This document shows, piece after piece, positions 26,602 to 34,424 of a DNA stretch of 64,000 nt. The notes beneath the pieces are model-generated. The model was not told the origin of the DNA, did no database searches, and worked only from the letters and a program-made list of their open reading frames with translations. The stretch comes from an uncultured Pelagibacteraceae bacterium (GTDB lineage Bacteria > Pseudomonadota > Alphaproteobacteria > Pelagibacterales > Pelagibacteraceae), in assembly GCA_902532525.1 (NCBI GenBank), contig CACAIK010000001.1, forward strand, positions 124,001 through 188,000. The letters are read 5' to 3'. Each line of letters opens with the position of its first letter. Within the stretch, counting starts at the first letter, position 1. A program made the translations under genes and the position numbers.

Positions 26602-26629
26602 TTGTAACTTTAAAAAGAATTATTATAAT
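26602..26629 (+). promoter_or_regulatory. Candidate sigma-70 promoter of the LON-domain gene
   Basis: TTGTAA at 26602-26607 and a perfect TATAAT at 26624-26629 are separated by 16 bases. The expected transcription start lies six or seven bases after the -10 box, which is at the ATG of the next gene, and no Shine-Dalgarno sequence precedes that ATG. The mRNA may therefore be leaderless. Confidence 0.5.
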
Positions 26630-26635
26630 TGTATT

Positions 26636-27277
26636 ATGAAACTTGAAGAACTACCAAAAACTATACCAATTTTTCCTTTGTCAAATTTTATAATGTTTCC
26701 TGGAACAACTGTTCCCCTAAACATTTTTGAGCCTCGATATTTACAAATGGTGAATGATAGTATGAAAAAGCATAGAATGATTGGGATGATACAGCCAAAA
26801 AAAACTGGGTCTTTGAAAAAACCTGATTTATATGAAATAGGGTGTATTGGAAAAATCACAAGTTTTAATGAAACGGACGACGGTAGAATACTTATTATTT
26901 TAAATGGGATTTGCAGATACAAAATTAACTCAGAATTAAATTCTGACAAAATGTACCGTGAGTGCAACGTTCAATACGATAATTTTTCTAAAGATATAAT
27001 GCAAAAAAGTAATGAAGTTAACTTTTCTGACTTAAGCTTAATTATGGAGAACATGAAAAAATTTTTTAAAAAACAAGGATATGTTGTAAACCTAAAAGAT
27101 TTAGAAAAGAAAGACATGAGCCAAACTCTTAATGATTTATCAATGGCTTCACCATTCTCATTAGAAGAAAAACAAATATTATTAGAAAGTCTTGATATAA
27201 ATATTAGAAAAGAAAAAATGGAGCAAATTTTAAATAATTATATTAAAGACGACTTTGAAAATACTACACTTCAGTAA
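26636..27277 (+). CDS. LON-protease substrate-binding-domain protein
   Basis: A 213-residue stand-alone LON N-terminal domain (no ATPase or protease part). TIPIFPLSNFIMFPGTTVPLNIFEPRYLQMVNDS is the typical opening, with GCIGKITSFNETDDGRILIILNGICRYKI continuing the beta fold; the C-terminal ~90 residues are helical. Such proteins probably bind unfolded or specific protein segments, but their partners are mostly unknown. It may be read from a leaderless message. It converges with the UbiH-like gene, one base apart. Confidence 0.9.
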   Translation: MKLEELPKTIPIFPLSNFIMFPGTTVPLNIFEPRYLQMVNDSMKKHRMIGMIQPKKTGSLKKPDLYEIGCIGKITSFNETDDGRILIILNGICRYKINSELNSDKMYRECNVQYDNFSKDIMQKSNEVNFSDLSLIMENMKKFFKKQGYVVNLKDLEKKDMSQTLNDLSMASPFSLEEKQILLESLDINIRKEKMEQILNNYIKDDFENTTLQ

Positions 27278-27278
27278 T

Positions 27279-28361
27279 TTATAAATTTAATCCTTTATCA
27301 GATAAAATATTAGAATACTTTTTAAAAAAAGAATTTTTGTTTAAAATTTTAAATACTGGTTTTGAAATTGAATTATTGACTTTGCTATCAAATTTAAAAA
27401 ATTCATATATTCCATCAATTGCTTTTCCGTAAAGGTAATTTAGATGTCTAGTTGAGTCCTGAAAATCTTGGGCAACAGAAGAATCAATAGGAAGACCTAA
27501 AGATATTTTATCATTAACTATTTTTGAAACTATTTTAATATCTCTGATCGTCATATTAAATCCTTGTCCAGCAAGAGGATGGATACGATGTATTAAATCA
27601 CCAAAAGCAAGTATATTGTCGTGAGTATAATTTCTAAGCATCTCAAAACTTAGATCAAATTTTTCTATTTTACTTATCTTTTTCAATGAATAGAAAGAAT
27701 TATATTCTTTAAATATATTATAAATTTTTTTGTCATTTATTTTCATTCCTTTGTAAGAAAAAACTATTGAAGTTTTTGTGCTAGATAATGGCAAAAATGC
27801 TAAAGGTCCATATTTTGTAAATACTTGAATAGCTGTATCATTATTTTTACTTCTGTGATTTATTAAAAAAGTATATGCTCTACTTCTATAATTTTTTCTA
27901 ATTTTATTTGTAAAAAATTTCCCCGAGATAAAATTTTTATTTTCACTGTTGATTACTAAGTCATAATCTTTAATTTTTTTTAAAATTACTGAGCTAGAGG
28001 TATCTGTATAAAGAAATTTTATAAACTTTGATTTTCTTGTTTCATTCAAAAAAAATTCATTTAATTTAGAATAGGGCATTAAATTAAAAACTTCTTTTTT
28101 TTTGTTATTAAAATTAATTATCTCTTTAGATTTAGAATCCTCTGTAAAAATTTTAATTTCTTTATTTTTCCATGGTATGACACTCAATTTTGTAAAAAAC
28201 CTTACATAATCGAAATTCTCGCTAGATAAAGCTATAGTTCTATTTGTTTTTGATTTTTGAATTTTTTTATTTAGGTATATGTCAACATTGAGTCTTTTTT
28301 CCTCTAAGACCTTAGCAAGAATCAAATTGGTTAAATTTAGGCCTATAAGACAAATTTTCAT
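27279..28361 (-). CDS. UbiH/UbiF-like FAD monooxygenase with degenerate Rossmann motif
   Basis: A 360-residue protein of the ubiquinone-biosynthesis hydroxylase family. The late FAD/GD motif is well kept (AFGDLIHRIHPLAGQGFNMTIRD), as is the C-terminal helix pattern. The N-terminal dinucleotide motif, normally GxGxxG, reads IGLNLTNLILAKVLEE, with most glycines gone. The protein is also ~30 residues shorter than usual. Either FAD is held in an altered way or activity has changed. A role in ubiquinone ring hydroxylation is inferred from family. It is divergent from ftsK, a common alphaproteobacterial neighbour, with a 61-base gap. Confidence 0.8.
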   Translation of the reverse strand: MKICLIGLNLTNLILAKVLEEKRLNVDIYLNKKIQKSKTNRTIALSSENFDYVRFFTKLSVIPWKNKEIKIFTEDSKSKEIINFNNKKKEVFNLMPYSKLNEFFLNETRKSKFIKFLYTDTSSSVILKKIKDYDLVINSENKNFISGKFFTNKIRKNYRSRAYTFLINHRSKNNDTAIQVFTKYGPLAFLPLSSTKTSIVFSYKGMKINDKKIYNIFKEYNSFYSLKKISKIEKFDLSFEMLRNYTHDNILAFGDLIHRIHPLAGQGFNMTIRDIKIVSKIVNDKISLGLPIDSSVAQDFQDSTRHLNYLYGKAIDGIYEFFKFDSKVNNSISKPVFKILNKNSFFKKYSNILSDKGLNL

Positions 28362-28422
28362 AACAAAATAATTTTAACAATAAAAATTAAATGATACAAA
28401 GTGACAAAAGCAGTTTTGATTC

Positions 28423-30501
28423 ATGATAATTAAAAATTATATCAGTAAAATCAGTGATTTTATTATAAAGAGAATAGCAGAAGTTGTTGGTATATTTCTG
28501 ATCGTAATCTCTGTGTTGCTTTTTATATCTCTAATTAGCTATTCACCAGAAGATCCGAATTTTATATTTCCAGAAAATCAGGGCATAAATAATTTCCTTG
28601 GTTTCAGAGGAAGTTTCGTTGCTGATCTATTTTTTCAATCAATTGGTATTATTTCACTTTTAATTCCATTTTCATTACTATTCACTGGTTTATCAATAAC
28701 AATTAATAAAAGATTGGTATTTATAATCGAAAATATTTTTTTCATAATTCTTTACATAATTACCGCAACTTTTTTCTTCGGTATTTTCCATAAGGAAACA
28801 CATTGGTTAATAATAAATGGAAATAATGGTTTTGTAGGAGATTTAATGTCTGAGACTATAATTGCAGACTTTTTACAAATTAATAAAATGTTAAGTTATT
28901 ATTTATTGATATTTTTAATTTTATTATTTTTTTTGCTAAGTAGTAATTTTAAAATTTCTCACATTTTAAATTTTTTTACTTTAATTAAAAAAATCTTAGT
29001 TTCAAAAAAAAATAATTCTACTAATCAAGAAAGTACCTTTAAAGAAAGTGCTATTGTTGAAGAGGTTAAAGAAACTCCTATTCAAGAAGATTTATTTGCA
29101 ATTAACAAGTCAAATTTAAATGATGTTAAAATTAAATTACCTTTAATTGATTTTTTAAAAAAACCAGAAAAGAGTTCAAACAAAAATGAGGATATTAAAA
29201 TAGACGCTGAAGGATTAGAAAAAATACTTCTTGATTTTGGTGTTGAGGGAAAAATAAAAAAAATAAGTCATGGACCTGTTGTTTCTTTAAATGAATTTGA
29301 GCCTGCAGCAGGAGTAAAGGTTTCCAAAATTATTAATTTAGCTGAGGATATTGCTAGAAATACAAGTTCAGAGTCTGCAAGAATAGCAACAATCCCTGGA
29401 AGTAATACTGTTGGTATTGAACTACCTAAAATATCCAGAGAAAATGTTTTTTTAAGGGAAATTATTTCAGATAAAAATTTTAAAAATAGAGAAATAAAAT
29501 TACCAATTGCTCTAGGTAAAAGTATATCTGGCGATCCCATAACTAGTGACTTAGGATCAATGCCTCATTTATTAATTGCAGGGACCACTGGTTCAGGAAA
29601 ATCAGTATGCATAAATACAATTATCCTGTCACTCATTTATAAACATACGCCTGAAATATGTAAGTTCATTTTAATAGATCCAAAAATGTTAGAACTTTCA
29701 ACTTATGAAGGGATACCTCATTTATTGTGTCCGGTTATTACTGAAGCTAAAAAAGCTGCGTCTGTTTTAGGTTGGGTAGTAAAAGAAATGGAAAGCAGGT
29801 ACAGGTTAATGACAAAAGTGGGTGTTAGGAATATTGACGGATATAATGAAAAACACAAAGTTAAAATGCCTTACATTGTAGTAATTGTTGATGAAATGTC
29901 CGATCTTATGTTGGTAGCTGGTAAAGAAATTGAAAATTATATTCAAAAATTATCGCAAATGGCGAGGGCGGCAGGTATTCATATAATAATGGCAACTCAG
30001 AGGCCAAGTGTTGACGTTATAACTGGAACTATAAAGGCTAACTTTCCTACTCGTATTTCATTCCAAGTAACTTCTAAAATTGATAGTAGAACAATTTTGG
30101 GTGAACAAGGTGCCGAGCAACTTTTAGGTAAAGGAGATATGTTATACATGTCTTCTGCAAATAGAATTACGAGAATACATGCTCCTTATGTATCAGAAAT
30201 AGAGATAGATAAAGTAAATAACTTTTTAAGAAATCAAGCGGAGCCAGATTATGTTGATGAAATTTTGAATTTTGCTGACGAAAAGGAAATTGGTGAAAAA
30301 ATGAAAGATAATTCTGATACCGATGAATTGTACAATGAAGCATTGGAAATAATTAAATCAGAAAGAAAAGCATCTACCTCATTTTTGCAAAGAAAATTGC
30401 AAATTGGATACAACAGAGCTGCAAGAATTATTGATCAAATGGAAACAAATGGTGAGGTTAGTAAAGCTAACCATGTTGGAAAAAGAGAAGTTTTAAAATA
30501 G
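28423..30501 (+). CDS. ftsK: DNA translocase FtsK
   Basis: A 692-residue FtsK/SpoIIIE-type translocase that moves chromosome ends and assists dimer resolution at the septum. Four hydrophobic segments lie in the first ~180 residues (for example VVGIFLIVISVLLFISLISY), then a short linker of ~70 residues, the alpha/beta motor with Walker A GTTGSGKSV, Walker B IVVIVDEMSDLM and ATQRPSVDVITG, and a C-terminal winged-helix gamma domain (SFLQRKLQIGYNRAARIIDQME). The linker is far shorter than in E. coli, as in other small genomes. The TAG stop overlaps the GTG start of lolA. Confidence 0.96.
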   Translation: MIIKNYISKISDFIIKRIAEVVGIFLIVISVLLFISLISYSPEDPNFIFPENQGINNFLGFRGSFVADLFFQSIGIISLLIPFSLLFTGLSITINKRLVFIIENIFFIILYIITATFFFGIFHKETHWLIINGNNGFVGDLMSETIIADFLQINKMLSYYLLIFLILLFFLLSSNFKISHILNFFTLIKKILVSKKNNSTNQESTFKESAIVEEVKETPIQEDLFAINKSNLNDVKIKLPLIDFLKKPEKSSNKNEDIKIDAEGLEKILLDFGVEGKIKKISHGPVVSLNEFEPAAGVKVSKIINLAEDIARNTSSESARIATIPGSNTVGIELPKISRENVFLREIISDKNFKNREIKLPIALGKSISGDPITSDLGSMPHLLIAGTTGSGKSVCINTIILSLIYKHTPEICKFILIDPKMLELSTYEGIPHLLCPVITEAKKAASVLGWVVKEMESRYRLMTKVGVRNIDGYNEKHKVKMPYIVVIVDEMSDLMLVAGKEIENYIQKLSQMARAAGIHIIMATQRPSVDVITGTIKANFPTRISFQVTSKIDSRTILGEQGAEQLLGKGDMLYMSSANRITRIHAPYVSEIEIDKVNNFLRNQAEPDYVDEILNFADEKEIGEKMKDNSDTDELYNEALEIIKSERKASTSFLQRKLQIGYNRAARIIDQMETNGEVSKANHVGKREVLK

Positions 30502-31055
30502 TGAAATATATAATTTTTATTTTAATATTCTTTTACCCATTAAATATTTTAGCATCATCAAAGCAGCTAATAAAAAACAAATTAGAAGAGACAGATAATA
30601 TATCTTTTAAATTTATTCAAAAAATCGGAAAAAAAACTGAGGAAGGAGAATGTATAATTTCTTACTCGAAAAAAATTTTATGTAAATATAACGATATTCA
30701 TAATAAAATTTTGGTATCTAATGGAAGATCACTCGTGATAAACAGTAAAAAAATTAAAAATTATTTAAGATACCAACTTAAAGACACTCCTCTTGATTTA
30801 ATTTTAGATAAAAAATTTCTAATAGATAAACTAGATAAGGTAGAAACAATTGAAGAGAATGATGAAACTTTCTATTTTAAAATTGTACATAACAATAATT
30901 TATTAAATATTTTTTTTGATAAAATTAGTTATGAAATTAAGGGATGGACCACAACTGACATTTATCTTAACAAAGTTGAAACCAAGTTATCTAATGTAGA
31001 AACAAATATAATGATTGATGAAAGAATATTTAGAGTTCAAAATTATATCAACTAA
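30501..31055 (+). CDS. lolA: Outer-membrane lipoprotein carrier protein LolA
   Basis: A 184-residue periplasmic protein that ferries lipoproteins from LolCDE to the outer membrane. The GTG start overlaps the ftsK stop (TAGTG) and gives a signal peptide (KYIIFILIFFYPLNILAS). The LolA beta pattern follows (NISFKFIQKIGKKTEEGECIISYSKKILCKY, LVSNGRSLVINSKK, TPLDLILDKKFL). The ftsK-lolA order is widespread in alphaproteobacteria and strongly supports the call despite divergence. It overlaps the convergent acetyltransferase gene by 8 bases. Confidence 0.9.
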   Translation: MKYIIFILIFFYPLNILASSKQLIKNKLEETDNISFKFIQKIGKKTEEGECIISYSKKILCKYNDIHNKILVSNGRSLVINSKKIKNYLRYQLKDTPLDLILDKKFLIDKLDKVETIEENDETFYFKIVHNNNLLNIFFDKISYEIKGWTTTDIYLNKVETKLSNVETNIMIDERIFRVQNYIN

Positions 31056-31560
31056 TATCTAAATTAATACTTTCAGATTTAAAAATTTTCATACCTCTTC
31101 CTAAATAATTTTTTAAAGCATGTTTGTGATCTAAAGAACAAGTATGCAACCAAACTTTTTTAGTATTTTTTCTAAATCCTAACTTTAATGCTTCAGACAG
31201 AAGATATGCACCATATTTTTTTCCAATAAATTGATCGAGAATACCGAAATAAGCTACTTCACATTTACTTGTCTCTGGATGAAACAAAAGTTCAAAAAAA
31301 CCAATTAAATCATCATTTTCAGTAAGTATATAAGTCTCTAAATTTGAATTGTTAGTATAATCCATCCACTTAGCGTCATTCCATATTAATCTATCGATCC
31401 AACGATAACTTTTGCCTATCTGCTTATAAAAAAATTTATTGATTTGAAAATCTGGTGGATTTTTTTTTTCTACTTTACAATTACTTTTTGGTTTTTTAGA
31501 TAAATTAATTTCATCAATTGAATTAATTTCTAAGTATTTTCTGTCAACTTTAATGATCAC
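31048..31560 (-). CDS. GNAT-family N-acetyltransferase
   Basis: A 170-residue GNAT acetyltransferase. The acetyl-CoA-binding region is FGILDQFIGKKYGAYLLSEALKLGF (variant of Q/RxxGxG/A), preceded by IGFFELLFHPETSKCEVAY and followed by VWLHTCSLDHKHALKNYLGRGMKIF. The start is GTG, overlapping the HIT stop by three bases. The substrate is not predictable. It is co-directional with the HIT gene upstream, so probably co-transcribed, and converges with lolA. Confidence 0.88.
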   Translation of the reverse strand: MIIKVDRKYLEINSIDEINLSKKPKSNCKVEKKNPPDFQINKFFYKQIGKSYRWIDRLIWNDAKWMDYTNNSNLETYILTENDDLIGFFELLFHPETSKCEVAYFGILDQFIGKKYGAYLLSEALKLGFRKNTKKVWLHTCSLDHKHALKNYLGRGMKIFKSESINLDIS

Positions 31561-31922
31561 GAGACCATTTTTCCAACTTTTTCACCACCAAATAAATGAA
31601 AATGCAGATGCGGTACTTCTTGACCACCATAATCACTAATATTGGCGAGAGCTCTATATCCTTTACCATCAATGGATGAGATGCCTAATTTTTTTGCAAC
31701 GGTAGTAACACCTTTCATCAATCCAATTATTTCTTCGTTGGATGCATTTACACTGAAATCATCTAAGTCAACATATTTTCCTTTTGGAATAACTAGAGCA
31801 TGAATTTTTTTTTGTGGGTTAATATCATAAAAAGATAAAACAAATTTATCTTCGTATATTTTGTTGCAAGGAATTTCACCTCTTAAAATTTTAGCAAATA
31901 TATTATTTTCATCATATTTCAT
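31557..31922 (-). CDS. HIT (histidine triad) nucleotide-binding protein
   Basis: A 121-residue HINT-type protein. The start NIFAKILRGEIPCNKIYED, the FYDINPQKKIHALVIPKG segment and the C-terminal triad VPHLHFHLFGG identify it. Such proteins hydrolyse phosphoramidates such as aminoacyl-adenylates in the cytoplasm. It lies between a possible 31-codon leader reading frame and the acetyltransferase gene, whose GTG start overlaps its stop. Confidence 0.95.
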   Translation of the reverse strand: MKYDENNIFAKILRGEIPCNKIYEDKFVLSFYDINPQKKIHALVIPKGKYVDLDDFSVNASNEEIIGLMKGVTTVAKKLGISSIDGKGYRALANISDYGGQEVPHLHFHLFGGEKVGKMVS

Positions 31923-31928
31923 AGACTA

Positions 31929-32024
31929 TCACTTATCTCCCAAGGGTCTTCCAGTTATATCTGTTGTAAAGTATTGATAAAACATGACAGATATAACTTC
32001 AATATTTTGCATCATTCTTATCAT
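31929..32024 (-). CDS. Possible 31-residue small protein upstream of the HIT gene
   Basis: On the minus strand an ATG opens a 31-codon frame starting MIRMMQNIEVISVMFY and ending ...TGRPLGDK before a TGA. It ends six bases before the HIT start, fits the gap between the HIT gene and the pilin cluster, and uses less poly-Lys/Asn than random AT-rich frames would. No ribosome-binding site is clear and I recognise no family, so it could be a small protein, a leader or chance. Confidence 0.3.
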   Translation of the reverse strand: MIRMMQNIEVISVMFYQYFTTDITGRPLGDK

Positions 32025-32032
32025 ATCAAAAC

Positions 32033-32230
32033 TTAAACAGTTTTTTTACAATTAAGTTCTCTAAAATAATATACTCTCGTATTTCCCAATGAAATATCAA
32101 TCTCTTTACTCAATTCCTCAATTATATTACTTTTTTTTTTAATAACATAATTATAACTGCATACATTAGCAGTAGCCCAAGTAAGTATACTAAATATTAT
32201 TGCAGCAATAATTAAAGATAACTTTAACAT
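32033..32230 (-). CDS. Small membrane-anchored or exported protein next to the pilin gene
   Basis: A 65-residue protein with an N-terminal hydrophobic segment (LKLSLIIAAIIFSILTWATANVC) that is either a signal peptide or a membrane anchor, followed by a short Lys/Glu-rich helix and ending near FRELNCKKTV. Two cysteines (24 and 61) could form a disulfide outside the cytoplasm. It lies 16 bases after the pilin gene on the same strand, so the two are probably co-transcribed. An accessory role for the pilin is only a guess. Confidence 0.6.
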   Translation of the reverse strand: MLKLSLIIAAIIFSILTWATANVCSYNYVIKKKSNIIEELSKEIDISLGNTRVYYFRELNCKKTV

Positions 32231-32246
32231 TTATTAAACATTTAAT

Positions 32247-32792
32247 TTATCTAAAATCGCAAAAATTAATTTCTTCAGATATAAAATCATCTGATCCATT
32301 TCCATCGATATCACCTAAATTTACTTTAAGGCAAGACATATTGCCAGCCATTCCACATGTATTATTTTTGTGTGCATATCCCATAACTATTTGACCTTGA
32401 GCAACACTCTGTGGTGGACAAGTTCCATTACTCCAATTAATTCCAAGTTGAGAGCTATTAATAGGGTTTTTCATACCAAAATTTTCTAAGTACAATTTAT
32501 ATGTAATTGAATCAGCGTTTAACATATTACTAGAAAAGCCAGGAGTATTGCATGTATGAGTATTTGGTGATCTCCCATCTTGATATGGGCCAAATTTTAT
32601 TTCAATTCCACTAAAACAACCTGTTGCCGCTAATTTGATTTTTTTTTCAATATTTGCAAAATTTGATTTTAATACATTTTGCTTTGCGCCTTTAGTATAT
32701 CCACTGTATGCAACAACACCAACTGCTGCCAAGATACCAATTATTGCTACTACAACTAAAAGTTCAATGAGTGTAAAACCTTTTTGGTTCAT
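32247..32792 (-). CDS. Type IV pilin / prepilin-like protein
   Basis: A 181-residue prepilin. The leader MNQKG is followed by the conserved FTLIELLVVVAIIGILAAVGVVAYSGY, with cleavage expected after Gly5 and Glu at mature position 5. The globular part has six cysteines (59, 81, 125, 146, 154, 178), enough for three disulfides. A DIDGNGSDD loop at 161-169 resembles calcium-binding loops. Single pilins like this serve adhesion, DNA uptake or surface sensing; no assembly genes are nearby. It is divergent from the TRAP transporter operon with a 92-base gap. Confidence 0.92.
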   Translation of the reverse strand: MNQKGFTLIELLVVVAIIGILAAVGVVAYSGYTKGAKQNVLKSNFANIEKKIKLAATGCFSGIEIKFGPYQDGRSPNTHTCNTPGFSSNMLNADSITYKLYLENFGMKNPINSSQLGINWSNGTCPPQSVAQGQIVMGYAHKNNTCGMAGNMSCLKVNLGDIDGNGSDDFISEEINFCDFR

Positions 32793-32826
32793 ATTAAAAA
32801 TACATTTTAGTTAATTTTTTAAATTT

Positions 32827-32849
32827 TTGCATTGTTAAAATATATGCAA
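32827..32849. promoter_or_regulatory. Candidate operator: 23-base inverted repeat before the TRAP operon
   Basis: TTGCAT (32827-32832) and ATGCAA (32844-32849) form perfect inverted arms with an 11-base spacer, the half-site spacing typical of LysR-type (T-N11-A) regulators. The centre is ~47 bases before the dctP ATG and ~45 bases before the pilin start on the other strand, so it could control either or both. No regulator gene is adjacent. Confidence 0.4.
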
Positions 32850-32884
32850 CTAATAAGATCAATTTTTAAAAAAAGAGAGGAAAA

Positions 32885-33901
32885 ATGAATAAATTTAAAT
32901 CAATTTATAAAGCTATTATTAGCTTAACATTTATTTTTTCATTTGTTCTTACTTCAACAGCTGCTTTTTCAGAGATAGTTGGACGTTTATCTGTTCACTG
33001 GAGCCCGAAGCACCATAGTGCTAAACATGCACAAATTTTTGCAGATGAAGTTAATAAAAGAGCAAAAGGAAAATTAAAAATAGAAGTTTATCCATCTAAA
33101 CAATTATTTGGAATTAGAGAAGTAATGGGTGCAGTAACTTCTGGTGCAGTTGAACTTGGGGGAATTGTTGGAGTAGTAAGTTTTCCACCAATCAATAAAA
33201 ACTTTAATGTTGCTTCATTTCCAGGGCTATTTAATTCATGGGAACAACAAAGAGGTTTTTTCCAAAACTCACCAAAAGGAAAAGAAATTTGGGGTGAATT
33301 GACAAAAAAAACTAATTCAACATTAGTAATGTATAACCCAGTTGGACCTGTAATGACTTTTTCAAGTGCTAAGGAATTGACAGGTATAGATGCTATGAAA
33401 GGTTTAAAAGCTAGAAGACTTTTAAAAAGTGAGGAGCCTATGTGGGATGCTTTAGGAGCAAATAGGGTATCTTTACCAACTGGTGAAGTTTATACTTCAT
33501 TACAGACTGGTATGATTGATACAATTAATAGTCCTCCAGGAAGTATTGAGGCATATAGCTGGTGGGAATTTTTGAAATACGCTCAGAAGCCTTATCAATA
33601 TTATGCTGATGCATATATTATGGCAAACTCAACTTGGTTTAATAGTCTGTCTCCAGACTTACAAAAAATCATAATGGATGTTGGTAAAGAAATAGGAAAA
33701 AGATCAACTGACTTAATTATGGATACTGGAGAAAGCACTCTTAAAAAATTCCAAGAAAGAGGTGGGGTTGTTACTACGCTTTCAGGAGCTGAAAAAGCTA
33801 AGTTTGATAAGCTTATGAAAGATGAAGTAATGCCAGCAATGGCTAAAATGATTGATGCTGACGCTTTAGAAGCAGCACAAGCATATGCTAAAAGTAATTA
33901 G
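32885..33901 (+). CDS. dctP: TRAP transporter substrate-binding protein (DctP/TAXI-DctP family)
   Basis: A 338-residue periplasmic binding protein of a tripartite ATP-independent transporter. A signal peptide ends near AAFSE. DctP features are HAQIFADEVNKRAKGKLKIEVYP, QLFGIREVMGAVTSGAVELG and the helix-strand segment MKGLKARRLLKSEEPMWDALGANRVSLPTGEVYTSLQTGMIDTINSPP, whose arginine normally binds a carboxylate. A good Shine-Dalgarno sequence (GAGAGGA) lies before the ATG. The ligand is probably an organic acid but cannot be fixed. The next two genes encode the membrane subunits. Confidence 0.92.
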   Translation: MNKFKSIYKAIISLTFIFSFVLTSTAAFSEIVGRLSVHWSPKHHSAKHAQIFADEVNKRAKGKLKIEVYPSKQLFGIREVMGAVTSGAVELGGIVGVVSFPPINKNFNVASFPGLFNSWEQQRGFFQNSPKGKEIWGELTKKTNSTLVMYNPVGPVMTFSSAKELTGIDAMKGLKARRLLKSEEPMWDALGANRVSLPTGEVYTSLQTGMIDTINSPPGSIEAYSWWEFLKYAQKPYQYYADAYIMANSTWFNSLSPDLQKIIMDVGKEIGKRSTDLIMDTGESTLKKFQERGGVVTTLSGAEKAKFDKLMKDEVMPAMAKMIDADALEAAQAYAKSN

Positions 33902-33929
33902 AAGAAGTTAAGCTTTTTCTATAAAGATT

Positions 33930-34424
33930 ATGAGGGCATTGCGAGCTATTAATAATTTGCTAGCAAAAGCTGCAATTTCGCTCGCAATGTTCATCGTCTT
34001 TTTAATGGTGGCAGCTTTAGCTTTAAGCGCCACAACAAGATTTATTACAGGTACAGGATTTGCATGGTTTATTGAATTACCACCTGTAATGGTTAGTTGG
34101 TTAGTATTTCCATTACTAGGTCCTTTATTAAAACAAGGACAACATATTAAAGTAGATTTTCTAAGTCACTATTTGTCAGAAAAATCAAAAAATATCATTG
34201 GCACAATTGTAAATTTAATAGCTTTAATTTCCGCATGCGTTTTCTTTAAGGCAGGAATTGATGCAACAACAATGTATTACAATTTAGGACAAATGATGGA
34301 ATTAGAAATTAACATTCCTATCTGGTGGATGTTTTTAGCATTTCCAGTTGGATTTTTAATTTTAGCCTTAACTTCTTTAGAACTTATTTTAGATAATTTA
34401 AAAAAACTTTTAGGGAAAGAATAA
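33930..34424 (+). CDS. dctQ: TRAP transporter small permease (DctQ)
   Basis: A 164-residue membrane protein with four helices (about 13-35, 45-68, 88-108, 124-150). FAWFIELPPVMVSWLVFPLLGPLLKQGQHIKVDFL matches the DctQ signature with its E...W...L pattern and the conserved H-I-x-V-D. It follows dctP by 28 bases and abuts dctM exactly, so the three genes form one operon and one Na+-driven importer. Confidence 0.9.
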   Translation: MRALRAINNLLAKAAISLAMFIVFLMVAALALSATTRFITGTGFAWFIELPPVMVSWLVFPLLGPLLKQGQHIKVDFLSHYLSEKSKNIIGTIVNLIALISACVFFKAGIDATTMYYNLGQMMELEINIPIWWMFLAFPVGFLILALTSLELILDNLKKLLGKE

